Shown here: positions 36,172 to 45,208 of the stretch, piece by piece
Layout: each line of letters starts with the position of its first letter
Numbering within the stretch: position 1 is the stretch's first letter
Assembly (NCBI GenBank): GCA_944382775.1
Contig: CALWNI010000002.1
Span: 42,603-106,602 of the forward strand
Reading direction: 5' to 3'
Length of the DNA: 64,000 bases
Source: an uncultured Allofournierella sp.
Lineage (GTDB): Bacteria; Bacillota; Clostridia; Oscillospirales; Ruminococcaceae
Notes under the pieces: model-generated
Told to the model about the DNA's origin: nothing
Databases searched by the model: none
Seen by the model: only the letters and a program-made list of their open reading frames with translations
Made by a program: the position numbers and the translations under genes

Positions 36172-37467
36172 TTAACCAAGATTGGTTTCATTTTCAATTA
36201 AATTGCAAATTTTTTGATAAAACTCAGTGCCATCTAAGGTTGCAAAGTAATCCTGCGGTGTTTCGGCGCGGCGAATTATCTCGTGGCTGCCGTCCTCTTT
36301 CAGCAGAACTTCTGCACTGCGCAATTTTCCGTTATAGTTGTATCCCATTGCAAAGCCATGGGCACCGGTATCGTGGATAACCAGGATATCCCCAATTTCT
36401 GTTTTGGGCAACGCACGGTTAATGGCAAATTTATCGTTATTTTCGCACAAGCCGCCGGTTACATCATACACATGGTCGCAGGGCTGGTCTTCCTTGCCCA
36501 GTACCGTGATGTGGTGATACGCCCCATACATAGCAGGACGCATCAGGTTGGCTGCACATGCATCCAAACCGATGTAGTCTTTCTGAATATGCTTTTCATG
36601 CAGCACGGTTGCCACCAAGTGGCCATAGGGTGCCAGCATAAAGCGACCCAGCTCGGTAAAAATAGCAACATCGCCCATACCAGCAGGTACTAAGATTTCT
36701 TCAAATTTTTGGCGCACACCCTCACCGATTGCCATAATATCACTGGCAGGCTCTTCGGGCAGGTAATCCACACCTACGCCACCGGACAAATTGATAAAGC
36801 TGATTTTTGCGCCGGTTGCTTTATGTAAGCGAACCGCAAGTTCAAACAAAATTCCTGCCAATGTGGGATAATACTCGTTGCTGGTGGTGTTGCTTGCCAA
36901 AAAGGCATGAATACCAAATTGTTTTGCACCTTTTTGCATCAATTTGCGAAAAGCCTGTTCCATCTGCTCTTCGGTCATGCCATACTTGGATTCACCGGGG
37001 TTATCCATGATATCGTTGCCCAGGCTGAACACGCCGCCCGGATTGTAACGGCAGCAAACCGTTTCGGGAATGCCTGCTACCCGCTCTAAAAATTCCACAT
37101 GGGTATAGTCATCCAAATTGATATAGGCACCCATTTCGCATGCTTTTTTCATATCCTGTACCGGAGTTACGTTGGATGAAAACATAACGTCGTGTCCAGT
37201 AAAGCCGCAAGCTTCGCTTAGTAGTAATTCTGTATAGGTAGAGCAGTCCACGCCGCAGCCTTCTTCTTGCAAAATCTTCAACAGGGCCGGGGTTGGGGTT
37301 GCTTTTACCGCAAAATACTCTTTAAACCCTTTGTTCCATGCAAATGCTTTGTACAATCGTTTTGCATTTTCTCGAATTCCCTTTTCATCATATAAATGAA
37401 ATGGTGTAGGAACATCTGCAATAATTTGCTGTGCCTGTTCCAAATCAATAAATGGCCTTTTTTGCAT
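36172..37467 (-). CDS. lysA: Diaminopimelate decarboxylase-like, fold-III PLP enzyme
   Basis: About 431 aa. The PLP-lysine is in FAVKATPTP, the glycine-rich phosphate site is NLSGGVGVDY and the C-terminal part has MRPAMYGAYHH. The family CESGD motif reads CENNDKF. The enzyme class removes CO2 from meso-diaminopimelate to give lysine; the altered CEN motif leaves another amino-acid decarboxylase possible. The ATG at 37467 follows GGGAGAGG. It has its own promoter and no lysine riboswitch in its short leader. Confidence 0.85.
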   Translation of the reverse strand: MQKRPFIDLEQAQQIIADVPTPFHLYDEKGIRENAKRLYKAFAWNKGFKEYFAVKATPTPALLKILQEEGCGVDCSTYTELLLSEACGFTGHDVMFSSNVTPVQDMKKACEMGAYINLDDYTHVEFLERVAGIPETVCCRYNPGGVFSLGNDIMDNPGESKYGMTEEQMEQAFRKLMQKGAKQFGIHAFLASNTTSNEYYPTLAGILFELAVRLHKATGAKISFINLSGGVGVDYLPEEPASDIMAIGEGVRQKFEEILVPAGMGDVAIFTELGRFMLAPYGHLVATVLHEKHIQKDYIGLDACAANLMRPAMYGAYHHITVLGKEDQPCDHVYDVTGGLCENNDKFAINRALPKTEIGDILVIHDTGAHGFAMGYNYNGKLRSAEVLLKEDGSHEIIRRAETPQDYFATLDGTEFYQKICNLIENETNLG

Positions 37468-37519
37468 TTCGCTTTCCTCTCCCTTATGCCTTTCCACACA
37501 CCAGGCGTTTATTTAGCAC

Positions 37520-37548
37520 AGTATAACACAAAAGCCATTGATTTTCAA
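37520..37548 (-). promoter_or_regulatory. lysA promoter
   Basis: Minus strand: TTGAAA (37543-37548), 17-base spacer, TATACT (37520-37525), about 50 bases before the ATG. Confidence 0.75.
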
Positions 37549-37561
37549 CGCAATACCACAA

Positions 37562-37594
37562 AAGCCCCTTGCAGAATAACTCTGCAAGGGGCTT
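37562..37594 (-). terminator. Terminator of the tRNA transcript
   Basis: A perfect 14-bp stem (37562-37575 with 37581-37594) has a 5-base loop and T run on the minus strand, 8 bases after tRNA-Thr. Confidence 0.9.
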
Positions 37595-37601
37595 ATCCAT
37601 T

Positions 37602-37677
37602 TGGAGCTGCTAACCAGATTTGAACTGGTGACCTCATCCTTACCAAGGATGTGCTCTACCACCTGAGCCATAGCAGC
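37602..37677 (-). tRNA. tRNA-Thr (anticodon GGT)
   Basis: 76 bases including an encoded CCA. The acceptor stem GCTGCTA pairs with TAGCAGC, and the anticodon stem CATCC/GGATG holds loop TTGGTAA, so the anticodon is GGT. The T arm TTCAAAT is normal. It lies 3 bases after tRNA-Asp in one transcript. Confidence 0.96.
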
Positions 37678-37680
37678 AAA

Positions 37681-37757
37681 TGGCGACCCGGATGGGGCTC
37701 GAACCCACGACCTCTAGCGTGACAGGCTAGCGTTCTAACCAACTGAACTACCGGGCC
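37681..37757 (-). tRNA. tRNA-Asp (anticodon GTC)
   Basis: 77 bases including CCA. The acceptor stem is GGCCCGG with CCGGGTC, and the anticodon stem CTAGC/GCTAG holds loop CTGTCAC with anticodon GTC. The D arm AGTTCAGTTGGTTA and T arm GTTCGAG are normal. Confidence 0.96.
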
Positions 37758-37765
37758 ATTTGCGT

Positions 37766-37816
37766 GTCGCTCACAAGCGACTATTAGATTATATCGACAA
37801 TTAAAGAAAATGTCAA
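37766..37816 (-). promoter_or_regulatory. tRNA operon promoter and leader hairpin
   Basis: Minus strand: perfect TTGACA (37811-37816), 17-base spacer, perfect TATAAT (37788-37793). A 6-bp hairpin, GTCGCT/AGCGAC (37766-37781), lies in the short leader before tRNA-Asp. Confidence 0.88.
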
Positions 37817-37903
37817 CTACTTTTTTAAAAAAATTTTTATTATTTTTAAAATTCCTCAAAAAACCTTGATTTTAAGCCATTTTTTGACTATTTACAAAAA
37901 AGA

Positions 37904-37946
37904 AAAACCGCTTTTTACAAGCGCAATACCTGTAAAAAGCGGTTTT
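37904..37946 (-). terminator. Terminator after the glycosyltransferase gene
   Basis: A perfect 16-bp stem (37904-37919 with 37931-37946) with an 11-base loop and T-rich tail on the minus strand directly follows the stop. Confidence 0.88.
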
Positions 37947-37948
37947 GT

Positions 37949-38965
37949 TTAGTTAAAACCAAATAATTTTTGGCTGATTTTATAACAAGCAATTGCAATG
38001 CCGCGGCCCACCGGGTTATCCATGTTCATGGTTTGGCCCATAATGCCTCGGCGCAAACGATAATGCAACCAGGGATCATTTTGTTTTAAGTAGTCCCACA
38101 ATTCTTTTTTCTTTTGCAGGTTCTCTTTGGTTCCGCTGCGAATCATCAAAATGGACGATACCACGGTAATAATTTCAAAATAATTGTACAGGTATTGCTG
38201 CAACCGCTTGTTTTCGATGGCCTGCAAGCATACCTGTTGCTGCATCATTTTATTTACCTTAATTTGCTGGTCGATGCGCTTAATCATTACAGTTTCGTTT
38301 ACCGATTGGTCATTGCGCCCGATAAAGTAATGGTAAAAATCCACATTCAAGTAATAGATGGTTTTTACATACTGCATGGGAACATATACAAACAGGTTAT
38401 CCACATAGAAGGTATGACGCGGCAAATCCAAACCGCTGTCCAGCAGCAGCTGGGTGCGATAAATAACCGAGTGCATCAAAATATACTGACCCTTACGGAA
38501 GCGGCCAACCTGGTCCCACCCGATAATCTGTTTTTCGGGCAATGCGTTGCCGTACTTCATTACCTTTTTATGGCGCACGCCTACTTTATCATATACAAAG
38601 TTGCTGATAATCACATCAACTTGCTGTTGGCCCTGTTCAAAGCTACGCAATGCACTTAAAATTTTTGCAAATGCTTCTTCGTCTACCCAGTCATCGCTGT
38701 CCACTACTTTAAAGTATTTGCCGCTGGCATGTTTTAGGCCTGCCATTACCGCTGCACCATGCCCACCGTTCTCTTGATGAATTGCACGTATAATATTCGG
38801 ATACTTTGCAGCATATTCATCCGCAATTGCTGCAGTATCGTCTTTTGAGCCATCGTTTACAATGAGAATTTCCACCTCATCTCCACCGGATAACAAGGTA
38901 TCCACACAATGGCGCATATACTCCTGCGAGTTGTAGCAGGGAACTGCAATCGATAACAGTTTCAT
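37949..38965 (-). CDS. Family 2 glycosyltransferase
   Basis: About 338 aa. The GT-A fold begins at the N-terminus: SIAVPCYNSQEYM, then EILIVNDGSKDDT and the metal-binding VVDSDDWVDE. It transfers a sugar from a nucleotide donor to an unknown acceptor. The C-terminal part is basic and helical with no clear membrane segment. The ATG at 38965 follows AAGGTGAG, and a promoter lies about 130 bases upstream. No other glycan genes are adjacent, so a glycolipid or wall-polymer role is only inferred. Confidence 0.9.
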   Translation of the reverse strand: MKLLSIAVPCYNSQEYMRHCVDTLLSGGDEVEILIVNDGSKDDTAAIADEYAAKYPNIIRAIHQENGGHGAAVMAGLKHASGKYFKVVDSDDWVDEEAFAKILSALRSFEQGQQQVDVIISNFVYDKVGVRHKKVMKYGNALPEKQIIGWDQVGRFRKGQYILMHSVIYRTQLLLDSGLDLPRHTFYVDNLFVYVPMQYVKTIYYLNVDFYHYFIGRNDQSVNETVMIKRIDQQIKVNKMMQQQVCLQAIENKRLQQYLYNYFEIITVVSSILMIRSGTKENLQKKKELWDYLKQNDPWLHYRLRRGIMGQTMNMDNPVGRGIAIACYKISQKLFGFN

Positions 38966-39097
38966 GTTTCTTCTCACCTTTGAATTAGAATTTCGTATTA
39001 CTAACAAGTCACCAGCCGTTTTGGGAGCCCTTTGGCAGTTTTGTTCTCAACTGTGCGATCGTTTCAACATCCCCATTTTGACCGAATTGCTCTTTAT

Positions 39098-39126
39098 ATA
39101 ATGGCCCTAAAAAATTGTAAAGTCAA
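39098..39126 (-). promoter_or_regulatory. Promoter of the glycosyltransferase gene
   Basis: Minus strand: TTGACT (39121-39126), 17-base spacer, CATTAT (39098-39103). Confidence 0.55.
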
Positions 39127-39208
39127 GGGTAATCTGACGTTTTTCCTGTTTTTTCGCATTTCTTTCATATTTAAAAAACAGCATATTCTATGTATATTCT
39201 ATACAAAC

Positions 39209-39262
39209 AAAAGAAATCCCTTTGTTATAAAAAAGCACAAAATAACAAAAGGATTTCTTTTT
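39209..39262 (-). terminator. Probable terminator after metH
   Basis: A long, slightly imperfect inverted repeat (39209-39228 with 39242-39262) has a T-rich minus-strand tail. It lies about 165 bases past the metH stop. Confidence 0.6.
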
Positions 39263-39427
39263 AATCTAAAACACGTTTCAATGGCAATCCCTTGCAATTC
39301 AAGGCATTGCTTTTCATTTGCGGCAAAACAAATTTTTTCGTTTGGTAAAATTGCTGCATCAATTTTACCTGTTTTATTTGCTGTATTTTTCCGCTTTATT
39401 TATCATTTTTTAAGACAAAAAAATATT

Positions 39428-41791
39428 TTACCCAAAAATTTGTTTTGCCACATCCACCGAGGCTTTTGCATCACGCACATAAAAATCTGCCTCTATCATT
39501 TTTGCATAATCGGGGGTAAGTACCGCACCGCCCACCATAACCTTACAGCCAAGCCCTGCTTGTTTTAACTGTGCAATGGTTTCTGCCATAGCAGGCAAGG
39601 TGGTGGTCATCAATGCACTTAATCCCACCAGTTTTGCATCGTACTGCTTTGCCGCCTGCACCACAGCTTCCGGCGGAACATCGCGCCCTAAGTCCACCAC
39701 CGAATAGCCGTAGTTATCCAAGATTACCTTAACAATATTCTTACCAATGTCGTGGATATCACCCTTTACGGTTGCAACCACAATCGGCCCCTTTTTTACG
39801 CCATTTTCGCCCTGCTGTTCAATGGCACATTTTACCGCATCAAAGGCAGCCTGTGCCGCACCGGCTGACTGTAACAGCTGCGGCAAAAAACAGGTTCCCT
39901 CTTCAAAACGCTTGCCTACTTCATCCAAGGCAGGAATCAACACTTGATTGACCAAGTCCTGCGGGTCGGTTTGCTGCAATGCAAATTGAGCGGCACTGCC
40001 TGCCTGCGCCTTTAAGCCCAGCAAAACGGCATCATACAAGCTCACATCCGAAGTTGCAGCAGCCGCCGGGGCTGTGGCGGTTTGATTGCCATACGCCGCA
40101 ATATACTCTGCTGCATTTTCGTCCTGCATTTGAAATACCCGAAAGCATCGAATGGCTGCCATCATGGTGGGTTCGTTGGGGTTCATAATCGGCAAATCCA
40201 AACCATGCGCCAACGCCATATTCAAAAAGGAGGTATTCAACTGGGCACGATTGGGCAGCCCAAAGGATACGTTGGATACGCCCAATACGGTTTTTAAGCC
40301 CAACTGTTCTTTTACCATGCGCACCGCCCGCAAGGTATCCCAAACATCTTTTTGCTGTGCACTGGCTGTCAGAGTCAAACAGTCAATGTAAATATCTTCT
40401 TTGGGAATGCCTGCCTGCAACGCTGCATCCATAATCTGCTTTGCCAATGCCACACGCTCGTTGGCCGATGCAGGAATACCCGCGTCGTTTAAGGTTAAGC
40501 CTACCACGGCTGCACCGTATTTTTTGCACAGCGGCAAAATAGATGCCAAAACAGCCGATTCTGCGTTTACCGAATTGACAATGGGTTTGCCGTTATACAC
40601 ACGCAAGCCTGCCTCCAGTACATCGGCACGGGTAGAATCCAGCTGCAAGGGCAACTCGGTTACGCCTTGAATCGCCAAAACCGCTTGGCGCATCATCTGT
40701 GCCTCATCAATTTCCGGCAAGCCCACATTCACATCCAAAATCTGTGCACCGGCCTCTGCCTGTTCCACCGCCTGTGTTAGCAGATAATCCATATCTCCCA
40801 TGCGAAGTGCTTCTTTCATCTTCTTTTTGCCGGTGGGATTGATTCGTTCGCCAATAACCGTACCCGGCAAAATTGGAACCGTTTGCATAGTGGAACAAAC
40901 CTTTGATTGTGGAGCCTGGTGGATTCGGTGAGGTACATACCCTGCAAAATGCTTTTTCAAACAGCGCAGATATTCGGGGTTTGTACCGCAGCAGCCACCC
41001 ACAGCCGCAACGCCCAAAGGCTGGTATTGTTGCATTAAACGGGCGAACTGTTCCGGGTCAATATCATATTGGTTGGTAATGGGGTCGGGCAACCCTGCAT
41101 TGGGCTTTACAAAAACCGGCAGATTACAGCTTTCGCAAAGGGTGCGAACCATCGGCAAAATTTCCGCCGGGCCAAGCGAACAGTTGATTCCTACCGCATC
41201 CGCCCCCAATGCCTCGGCGGTGATGCCAAAGCTTTCCACCAAGCAACCGGTAAAGGTTCTGCCTGTTTGCTCAAATGTCATAGACGCCAAAACCGGCAAA
41301 TCGCAGGTTTCTTTGACTGCCAAAATACCGGCCTTTACCTCCAACAAGTCGGTCATAGTTTCCAGATAAACCGCATCAACCCCGGCCTGTGCCCCGGCGG
41401 CTACTACCTCTTTAAACCAGTGACAAGCCTGCTCAAACTCCAGTGTTCCCATGGGCTGCAACATCTGCCCCAACGGGCCAATGTTCAGCAAAATTTTGGT
41501 ATCGGTTCCCTCGGCTGCTTTTTTTGCACAGGCAACCGCAGCTTGTACCACCTGCTGCACGGTATAGCCGCTGTTTTGCAGCTTGTACGCATTGGTACCA
41601 AAGGTATTGGTGCTAATAAACTGCGAACCTGCCTGAATATATGCCTTGTGAATTTCCGTTACTGCCTCGGGATGGGTAATACACCATAGATCGGGATTTT
41701 CCCCTGGTTGCAAACCGGCTTGCTGCAACATGGTTCCCATAGCTCCATCCAATAGGTTGCATATGGATTTCTTAAAAATTCTCTTGGGCAC
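39428..41791 (-). CDS. metH: Cobalamin-dependent methionine synthase, short form
   Basis: About 787 aa, against about 1200 for E. coli MetH. The order is: homocysteine-binding domain with the zinc cysteines in GINCS and GGCCGT, pterin domain (PGTVIGERINPTGKKK, ILDVNVGLPEIDE), cap, and cobalamin domain with the cobalt ligand histidine in GDIHDIGKN. It ends there: the C-terminal SAM-dependent activation domain is missing and is encoded by the gene just upstream. It transfers methyl from methyl-tetrahydrofolate via B12 to homocysteine. The GTG at 41791 follows GGAGGG by 8 bases. Confidence 0.92.
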   Translation of the reverse strand: MPKRIFKKSICNLLDGAMGTMLQQAGLQPGENPDLWCITHPEAVTEIHKAYIQAGSQFISTNTFGTNAYKLQNSGYTVQQVVQAAVACAKKAAEGTDTKILLNIGPLGQMLQPMGTLEFEQACHWFKEVVAAGAQAGVDAVYLETMTDLLEVKAGILAVKETCDLPVLASMTFEQTGRTFTGCLVESFGITAEALGADAVGINCSLGPAEILPMVRTLCESCNLPVFVKPNAGLPDPITNQYDIDPEQFARLMQQYQPLGVAAVGGCCGTNPEYLRCLKKHFAGYVPHRIHQAPQSKVCSTMQTVPILPGTVIGERINPTGKKKMKEALRMGDMDYLLTQAVEQAEAGAQILDVNVGLPEIDEAQMMRQAVLAIQGVTELPLQLDSTRADVLEAGLRVYNGKPIVNSVNAESAVLASILPLCKKYGAAVVGLTLNDAGIPASANERVALAKQIMDAALQAGIPKEDIYIDCLTLTASAQQKDVWDTLRAVRMVKEQLGLKTVLGVSNVSFGLPNRAQLNTSFLNMALAHGLDLPIMNPNEPTMMAAIRCFRVFQMQDENAAEYIAAYGNQTATAPAAAATSDVSLYDAVLLGLKAQAGSAAQFALQQTDPQDLVNQVLIPALDEVGKRFEEGTCFLPQLLQSAGAAQAAFDAVKCAIEQQGENGVKKGPIVVATVKGDIHDIGKNIVKVILDNYGYSVVDLGRDVPPEAVVQAAKQYDAKLVGLSALMTTTLPAMAETIAQLKQAGLGCKVMVGGAVLTPDYAKMIEADFYVRDAKASVDVAKQIFG

Positions 41792-42440
41792 AACACTTGC
41801 CCTCCTTTCGTTTGGTACAGGTATCCCGCAATGCACAGGTTGTGCATCCGGCTTGTCTTCCTTTTACAGGGTGATTGGCGACACCGCACAATGCGGTAAC
41901 GCTTTTGGACGGCGTGAGCAAACAACTGGATGTGGTGCATAGTCCTGCCTGCTTGAATGCGTCCAGATATTGCACAAATTGCGGCTGAACAGAAATGGGC
42001 CAATCGCCATATCCAGGTGAAAACCGCCCGGTCATAAACCGATTTTGTTGGCTTAGTGATTGCCGTATCTGCTGTTCCAATTCATCGGCAATCTGTTCCA
42101 CCAATACCGAAGCTGCCGCATCCAAGACCACTGCATATGCCATATCCATTGCCAAGGCACGCCGCAACAAAGTATCTACCCCAAGCCCCAAGGTAACGCC
42201 CAGCAATACGCCGCTGTCGCATCCTTGGAGATGCAGCAAAATATCTTTGCCTTGCAGCAACGGCTTTATCTGTTCTAAGGGCAGCAATTTGGTTGCCGCT
42301 CGCGGAGATGCCGCCTGCCACAATTCCTCTTTTGCTTTTTGCAGCAGTGCTTGCACACTGTTTGGCATAGGTTTTCCCGTTGCACCTAAGTACCGCAATA
42401 CCTCTGCTTGCTCCAGCTCTTGGGGCAATGTTCGTATCAT
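41772..42440 (-). CDS. Stand-alone methionine synthase activation domain protein
   Basis: 222 aa. The family motifs RFSPGYGDWP and LTPSKSVTALCGV match the C-terminal reactivation domain of MetH, which uses SAM to remethylate oxidised cob(II)alamin. A cysteine-rich tail (GCTTCALRDTC, then CC near the end) adds several thiols, possibly for metal or redox work. It overlaps metH by 20 bases and metF by 4, so the three products are made together. Split MetH systems are known in Firmicutes. Confidence 0.88.
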   Translation of the reverse strand: MIRTLPQELEQAEVLRYLGATGKPMPNSVQALLQKAKEELWQAASPRAATKLLPLEQIKPLLQGKDILLHLQGCDSGVLLGVTLGLGVDTLLRRALAMDMAYAVVLDAAASVLVEQIADELEQQIRQSLSQQNRFMTGRFSPGYGDWPISVQPQFVQYLDAFKQAGLCTTSSCLLTPSKSVTALCGVANHPVKGRQAGCTTCALRDTCTKRKEGKCCAQENF

Positions 42441-43318
42441 GCTTGTTTCCTTTCCGGTAACAGATCGTAAATTCCCTCGTATACTCGCCGCGCAACTTCG
42501 GGGTTATTCATGGCATACAGATGCACACCGTCTGCACCCGATTCAATCAAATCCCGCAGCTGTTCAATGGCATATTCAATGCCTGCATCAAACAACGCCT
42601 TTTCGTCGTGGTCATAGCGGCTTAACATCTTAGTAAACCGGGGCGGTAGGCTGGCACTGCTTAACGCTACGGTTCGCTGTACCTGCCGTGCCGAAACAAT
42701 GGGCATAACCCCCGCTTGAATGGGGACGTCAATACCACTTTTGCGTGCACGGTTCATAAAACGGTAGTAACAGGCATTGTCAAAAAACAGTTGGGTCACC
42801 AAATGTTCCACCCCTGCCTGTAACTTATACTTTAGGTTCTCCACATCTTGGCGCAGGGTATCACATTCCACATGCCCCTCGGGGTAACAGGCCCCGGCCA
42901 GATAAAACTCATGGATGGATTTTAGCTGTTTTGCCAAATCGCTGGCGTGGGTAAAATCCGTTTGTCTTGGCAGGTCCGGGCAAATATCGCCCCGCAAAGC
43001 CAGCAGGTTTTCAATATTATTTTCTTTTAACTGCTGTGCCATAAACTCCACCTGCTGATGTGTAGAATTTACACAGGTAAGATGCGCCAATGGTTCTATG
43101 CCTAACTCATGCTTTAAATGCGAGGCAATTTGCACGGTGGACATGCCTGCCGCACCACCGCCTGCACCATAAGTTACACTGATATAATCCGGCGAAAGTT
43201 TCGCCAGTTCCTTCAGCACAGGGTACAATTGTTCCGGCGTTGCCCCATTCTTTTTGGGCGGAAACACCTCAATGGAAAACACACACTCTTTCTCTTGAAA
43301 TAACTTGGATAAACGCAA
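42437..43318 (-). CDS. metF: Methylenetetrahydrofolate reductase
   Basis: About 294 aa, a TIM-barrel FAD enzyme of the MetF class. Typical blocks are FSIEVFPPK near the N-terminus, ISVTYGAGG, AHLTCV and the ALRGD segment. It reduces 5,10-methylene- to 5-methyl-tetrahydrofolate, the methyl source for MetH encoded downstream. The start is TTG at 43318, behind GGGGG; the longer frame to 43384 has no ribosome site. It heads the metF-activation-metH operon. Confidence 0.93.
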   Translation of the reverse strand: MRLSKLFQEKECVFSIEVFPPKKNGATPEQLYPVLKELAKLSPDYISVTYGAGGGAAGMSTVQIASHLKHELGIEPLAHLTCVNSTHQQVEFMAQQLKENNIENLLALRGDICPDLPRQTDFTHASDLAKQLKSIHEFYLAGACYPEGHVECDTLRQDVENLKYKLQAGVEHLVTQLFFDNACYYRFMNRARKSGIDVPIQAGVMPIVSARQVQRTVALSSASLPPRFTKMLSRYDHDEKALFDAGIEYAIEQLRDLIESGADGVHLYAMNNPEVARRVYEGIYDLLPERKQA

Positions 43319-43360
43319 ATACTTTCCCCCACTTTTATACGAAATAATGCAGATTGTAAT

Positions 43361-43369
43361 ATTATAACA
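43361..43369 (-). promoter_or_regulatory. metF operon extended -10 promoter
   Basis: Minus strand TGT followed by TATAAT (43361-43366), with a weak TTTAAA 17 bases upstream. The leader is only about 40 bases, too short for a SAM or B12 riboswitch. Confidence 0.6.
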
Positions 43370-43570
43370 CATTTTAGTTTTCATTTAAAACCCTGATAAA
43401 GTGCAAAGTATTCTTTTTTATTTTACAAAAATACTTTTTTATGCAATAATAAACCGTTCCTTTTCGTATTTTATACAGCGGTTATGAGTAATCGCACAAT
43501 GAACGGATATACTACAAACAAACCGTATCCTTTCGCAAAGCTTAGTTTTTAATTTAAGGAGATATTTCAC

Positions 43571-44218
43571 ATGAAAAAACTTGCAATTGTTCTTGCTTCT
43601 GTTCTGGCTGTTTCTGTACTGGCAGGCTGCGGCAATTCCACCACTTCCGGCTCTTCTTCCTCTGTTGCCTCCTCGGTTGCATCTTCGGCTGCTTCTGAGT
43701 CTGCTTCCACCGCAGACACCAGCAATCTGGAAACCTTAATGAATAGCCTGTTTAACGGCATCCCCGCAGAGAACCTGCCCATGACCATGCCCACACAGGA
43801 CGGCAAAAAGTACGCCTCTTTGACCGAGGAAAACTCGGAGTACAATGTGGGTGTTGCCCGCGACGCTTACGTTGACGGCATCGTTGCCGAAGCCGCTATT
43901 TCGGCACAAGCCCATTCCGTATGCCTGCTGACCGCAAACAGCGAAGAGGAAGCTGCCAAACTGGCTGACGAAATTGCCGAGAAGGCAAACCCCAACAAAT
44001 GGGTTTGTGTAATGGCAGAGCACAAAACCGTTGCTTACTCCGGCAACACTGTTTTGCTGGCAATGACCTTTGAAGACTTTGCTCAGCCCATTCTGGACAA
44101 CTTTAAATCCGCTTTTGGTGCCGATAAGGTTACCGTTGTAGTGGACGAAACTTTAAGCGCAGATGCCGACATGGGCATTGGTGCAGACGCAAGCCAGGAT
44201 ACCGCTGTTGCCGGCTAA
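43571..44218 (+). CDS. Lipoprotein with DUF4358-like domain
   Basis: 215 aa. Signal peptide with lipobox VLAGC (Cys 19), then about 30 residues of Ser/Ala/Thr linker, then a compact domain from about residue 55. Its pattern (VCLLTANSEEEAAKLADEI, ending in a beta strand VLLAMTFED) resembles the DUF4358 lipoproteins of Clostridia; this link is from memory of the pattern and moderate. The AAGGAGA ribosome site is strong. It is followed 4 bases later by the DHHW gene, suggesting joint work at the outer membrane face. Confidence 0.75.
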   Translation: MKKLAIVLASVLAVSVLAGCGNSTTSGSSSSVASSVASSAASESASTADTSNLETLMNSLFNGIPAENLPMTMPTQDGKKYASLTEENSEYNVGVARDAYVDGIVAEAAISAQAHSVCLLTANSEEEAAKLADEIAEKANPNKWVCVMAEHKTVAYSGNTVLLAMTFEDFAQPILDNFKSAFGADKVTVVVDETLSADADMGIGADASQDTAVAG

Positions 44219-44222
44219 TGCA

Positions 44223-45149
44223 ATGATGCAGCGTTATCGGCCCATTCTACTAAGTTGTTTGGTGTTTGCTTTGCTTTTGGGCACTATTTTTATGGAACCA
44301 TTGGAGCAAACTACCCACAAACCCGATGAAAACGGAATGTACGAGCAAAACGGCTATTGGGTGCAGTATCGTGGCGATTACAACGAGCAAAGTGTCCTTG
44401 CATTTTGCCGTAAATTGGAATCGCTTGCCGATACTATGCTAACCTCGGAAAATCGCCGTTTTTATGCTCTCATTCCGGACAAATCCCACTATCTTCCCCA
44501 GGAAGGTTGGCCTGTGCTTGATTTTTCGGCTTTGCAGCAAACGGTGCGCCAACAGCTGCGGCAGGATTTTACCGAAATTTCGCTTTCGGATGCCTTGACG
44601 TTGGAAAGCTATTACAAAACCGACGGACATTGGCGGCAGGAAACCTTGCAGCCGGTTGTGAATGCTTTGGGCGATGCAATGGATTTTTCCGTTGACCTTT
44701 CCGGCTGGACGGCAAACACCTACGATTCCTTTGTGGGCAGTTACGGAACCTATATTTCCAATCTCACACCGGAATCTTTGGTTTACCTGACCGGTTCTTC
44801 CACCGAATCTGCCACCGTGGAAAATCTGCAAACACCGGATGTGCATACCGTATATGACATCGACCGTTTGACTTCCAAACAGGCATACGATGTATTTTTA
44901 TCGGGCGCAACTCCTTTGGTTACCATAACCAATCCCAACGCAGCCACCCAACGGGAATTGATTATCTTTCGGGATTCTTACGCCAGCAGCTTGGCACCGC
45001 TTTTGTGTGATGTTTACCAAACCATTACACTGATTGATATTCGGTATATGATCAGCGGATTGGTTCCGCAATACGTTACCTTTACCAATCAAGATGTTTT
45101 GTTTTTGTACAGCAGCTGGGTTGTAAACCAAAGTGCCATGCTGCGCTGA
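44223..45149 (+). CDS. DHHW-family protein (AlgX/SGNH-like)
   Basis: About 308 aa. An N-terminal hydrophobic segment (residues 8-22) anchors or exports it. The family motif appears as TDGHW (canonical DHHW) and the serine motif as RDSYAS near the C-terminus, the catalytic parts of the AlgJ/AlgX-type SGNH fold that moves acetyl groups onto glycans. The usual MBOAT acyltransferase partner is not in the window. The start is one of two adjacent ATGs, 4 bases after the lipoprotein stop, with no clear ribosome site, so translation is probably coupled. Confidence 0.8.
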   Translation: MMQRYRPILLSCLVFALLLGTIFMEPLEQTTHKPDENGMYEQNGYWVQYRGDYNEQSVLAFCRKLESLADTMLTSENRRFYALIPDKSHYLPQEGWPVLDFSALQQTVRQQLRQDFTEISLSDALTLESYYKTDGHWRQETLQPVVNALGDAMDFSVDLSGWTANTYDSFVGSYGTYISNLTPESLVYLTGSSTESATVENLQTPDVHTVYDIDRLTSKQAYDVFLSGATPLVTITNPNAATQRELIIFRDSYASSLAPLLCDVYQTITLIDIRYMISGLVPQYVTFTNQDVLFLYSSWVVNQSAMLR

Positions 45150-45162
45150 TTCCTGCACTTTT

Positions 45163-45200
45163 GCTCTGATGCATTTCACCATGCATCAGAGCTTTTCTTT
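45163..45200 (+). terminator. Terminator after the DHHW gene
   Basis: A perfect 12-bp stem (45163-45174 with 45181-45192) with a 6-base loop is followed by TTTTCTTTT. Confidence 0.92.
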
Positions 45201-45208
45201 TGTCTTTT

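Larger units (their letters stand above)
38966..39427. other. Intergenic region between metH and glycosyltransferase gene
   Basis: AT-rich, no gene seen. It holds the glycosyltransferase promoter (39098-39126), a leader of about 130 bases, and a hairpin at 39209-39262 that probably ends the metF-metH transcript. Confidence 0.55.

Noticed and set aside
37468-37560. Lysine riboswitch before lysA
   Set aside because: The leader between the promoter and start is about 50 bases, too short for an L-box.
39032-39568. 178-residue plus-strand frame before metH
   Set aside because: It is AT-rich, runs into metH antisense, has no ribosome site and covers a promoter and terminator of the opposite strand.
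43405-43437. AT-rich hairpin between metF and the lipoprotein gene
   Set aside because: It lies between divergent genes, is mainly A/T and could arise by chance; no role assigned.
43319-43570. B12 or SAM riboswitch before metF
   Set aside because: The leader is only about 40 bases and no B12-box or SAM-type core is seen.
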